Assembly: GCA_030748455.1 (NCBI GenBank)
Contig: JASMLY010000080.1
Coordinates: 1 to 64,000, forward strand
DNA: 64,000 bases
Direction: 5' to 3'
Source: Phycisphaerales bacterium
GTDB lineage: Bacteria > Planctomycetota > Phycisphaerae > Phycisphaerales > SM1A02
Both the position numbers and the translations under genes were made by a program. This document shows, one piece after another, positions 63,526-64,000 of this stretch. Numbering within the stretch: position 1 is the stretch's first letter; every line of letters begins with the position of its first letter. The notes beneath the pieces were generated by a model. It made no database searches. It was not told the origin of the DNA and worked only from the letters and a program-made list of their open reading frames with translations.

Positions 63526-63573
63526 GCACGCATTCTACTTGGTGATCAGGGAGACGAACACACGCTTCTTTGT

Positions 63574-63579
63574 TACAAT
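63574..63579 (+). promoter_or_regulatory. Candidate -10 box of the tRNA-Leu promoter
   Basis: TACAAT lies 14 bp before the first base of the mature tRNA. No strong -35 element is visible at the right spacing, so support is modest. Confidence 0.35.
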
Positions 63580-63593
63580 TCCCAGCCCCCCAA

Positions 63594-63679
63594 GCGCGAG
63601 TGGCGGAATTGGCAGACGCGCCAGCTTGAGGTGCTGGTGGGAGTAAAATCCCGTGGAGGTTCGAGTCCTCTCTCGCGCA
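63594..63679 (+). tRNA. tRNA-Leu (anticodon GAG)
   Basis: A complete class II tRNA of 86 nt. Acceptor arms gcgcgag and ctcgcgc pair perfectly, discriminator A. The D-loop has tggcggaattggcagac; the anticodon loop reads ttgaggt (GAG) closed by ccagc/gctgg; the variable arm is tgggagtaaaatccc; the T-loop gttcgag is intact. The 3' CCA is not encoded. Confidence 0.97.
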
Positions 63680-63685
63680 TTGTGT

Positions 63686-63718
63686 AACACCTGCACGTTC
63701 TTGCGTGTGGGTGTTTTT
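63686..63718 (+). terminator. Rho-independent terminator after tRNA-Leu
   Basis: A hairpin with arms aacacc-tg-cacg and cgtg-tg-ggtgtt (two mismatched bases inside), loop ttcttg, followed by a run of T residues. It starts 7 bp after the tRNA. Confidence 0.85.
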
Positions 63719-63758
63719 CACTCCTACGATGAAGCCTCACTTCGTGCGAAACTCTTTG

Positions 63759-63794
63759 AACTACTTTAGGAACTACTTTAGAAACTACTTTAGG
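63759..63794. repeat. Three tandem 12-bp repeats
   Basis: aactactttagg, aactactttaga, aactactttagg. The array lies just downstream of the stop of the minus-strand dockerin gene. In that reading frame each unit contributes a TAA, so it forms a row of in-frame stops after the gene. Confidence 0.8.
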
Positions 63795-63801
63795 ATCAAA
63801 A

Positions 63802-64000
63802 TTAGATACATGGTCCCCACGAGGCAACGACTCGAAGTAAATCTGTCACATCAACAAGATTATCATAATTTACATCACCGGGAATCTCATCTACGCAGTC
63901 AGGACAGCCTCCCCAGTTATCGATAACAATCAACAAATCACTGACATCGACAGAGCCATTTGCATCAATATCTTCGTAACAGGGGTTGACTACTTTGTAA
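63802..64000 (-). CDS. Dockerin-like C-terminus of a secreted protein, 5' partial
   Basis: The minus strand is open from the right edge to TAA at 63802-63804, giving 66 visible residues. These form a paired dockerin-like calcium motif: EDIDANGSVDVSDLLIVIDNWGGC, a short spacer, then GDVNYDNLVDVTDLLRVVASWGPC ending at Ile. The same pair occurs inside the protein at 1800-4553. In Phycisphaerae such pairs usually close large extracellular proteins, and the N-terminus lies beyond the window. No start codon is in view. Confidence 0.88.
   Translation of the reverse strand, partial: YKVVNPCYEDIDANGSVDVSDLLIVIDNWGGCPDCVDEIPGDVNYDNLVDVTDLLRVVASWGPCI

Noticed and set aside
1..64000. CRISPR arrays, insertion sequences, prophage and restriction-modification systems
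   Set aside because: No regular spacer-repeat array, transposase, integrase or methylase motif was seen. The HNH protein at 52193 is solitary, with no partner suggesting a defence island.

Overview
The window is about 64 kb of gene-dense bacterial chromosome of moderate GC. It most likely comes from the Planctomycetota, probably a marine lineage of the class Phycisphaerae. Evidence for this: paired dockerin-like calcium motifs (DIDGD..VNDLL...I..WG) beside Cys-rich GACC...C modules in giant secreted proteins; a paired TPR lipoprotein and ASPIC/UnbV protein; C-terminal CxxCxYDLT...CPECG zinc ribbons; TolQ/ExbD genes embedded among planctomycete-type TPR and von Willebrand genes; and a Gram-negative Kdo/LPS pathway. 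The taxonomic call is inference from protein style, not from a marker tree. No insertion sequence, prophage, CRISPR array or stretch over 300 bases without a gene was seen.

Layout. 1-4.6 kb: two large secreted repeat proteins (the first cut by the window edge). 4.6-10.1 kb: a membrane/zinc-ribbon protein, a TPR lipoprotein, an ASPIC/UnbV lipoprotein, a superoxide dismutase with a Cys-rich tail, and an acetolactate-decarboxylase-like lipoprotein. 10.1-11.6 kb: a conserved-looking small ORF, a stand-alone response regulator and an unknown gene. 11.6-21.1 kb (minus strand): a tightly overlapping eight-gene operon with a vWA protein, a SHD1/TPR-like protein, a TolQ/ExbB channel, two ExbD subunits and three large or secreted unknowns. 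This is the best candidate for an undescribed machine. 21.2-29.2 kb: housekeeping genes: pyrH-frr, then minus-strand SRP RNA-dnaX-recR-rpoN, a PIN/TRAM membrane protein and guaA. 29.2-30.9 kb: a serine kinase, a STAS protein and an MlaE permease in one operon. 31-36 kb: secreted DUF3352-like protein, a trypsin-like protease without PDZ and a large FG-GAP protein. 36-43.4 kb: citrate synthase, rhomboid-TPR, trpF, moaC, amidohydrolase, lipoprotein, trpG/pabA, DUF1444. 43.5-48.7 kb: kdsA-mcsA-mcsB-gluQ-DUF192 and a SpoIIE-type phosphatase. 48.7-56.6 kb: ribE, PQQ-repeat protein, purH, HNH endonuclease, nuoB, STAS, YihY, rluB-like, scpA. 56.7-62.4 kb: kdsD, a Ser-type HslV-like hydrolase, kdsC, a 1009-residue LptC/LptA-like protein, nuoC. 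62.5-64 kb: queD, queE, tRNA-Leu(GAG) and the end of another dockerin protein.

Connections. kdsD, kdsA and kdsC give most of Kdo synthesis, and the LptC/LptA-like gene suggests LPS export. The SpoIIE phosphatase, the HATPase kinase and two STAS proteins form a dispersed partner-switching set; one STAS gene is coupled to an MlaE lipid permease. In dnaX, a run of ten A residues is followed in the -1 frame by an immediate stop. This predicts a short gamma form beside tau, as in Escherichia coli and Thermus.
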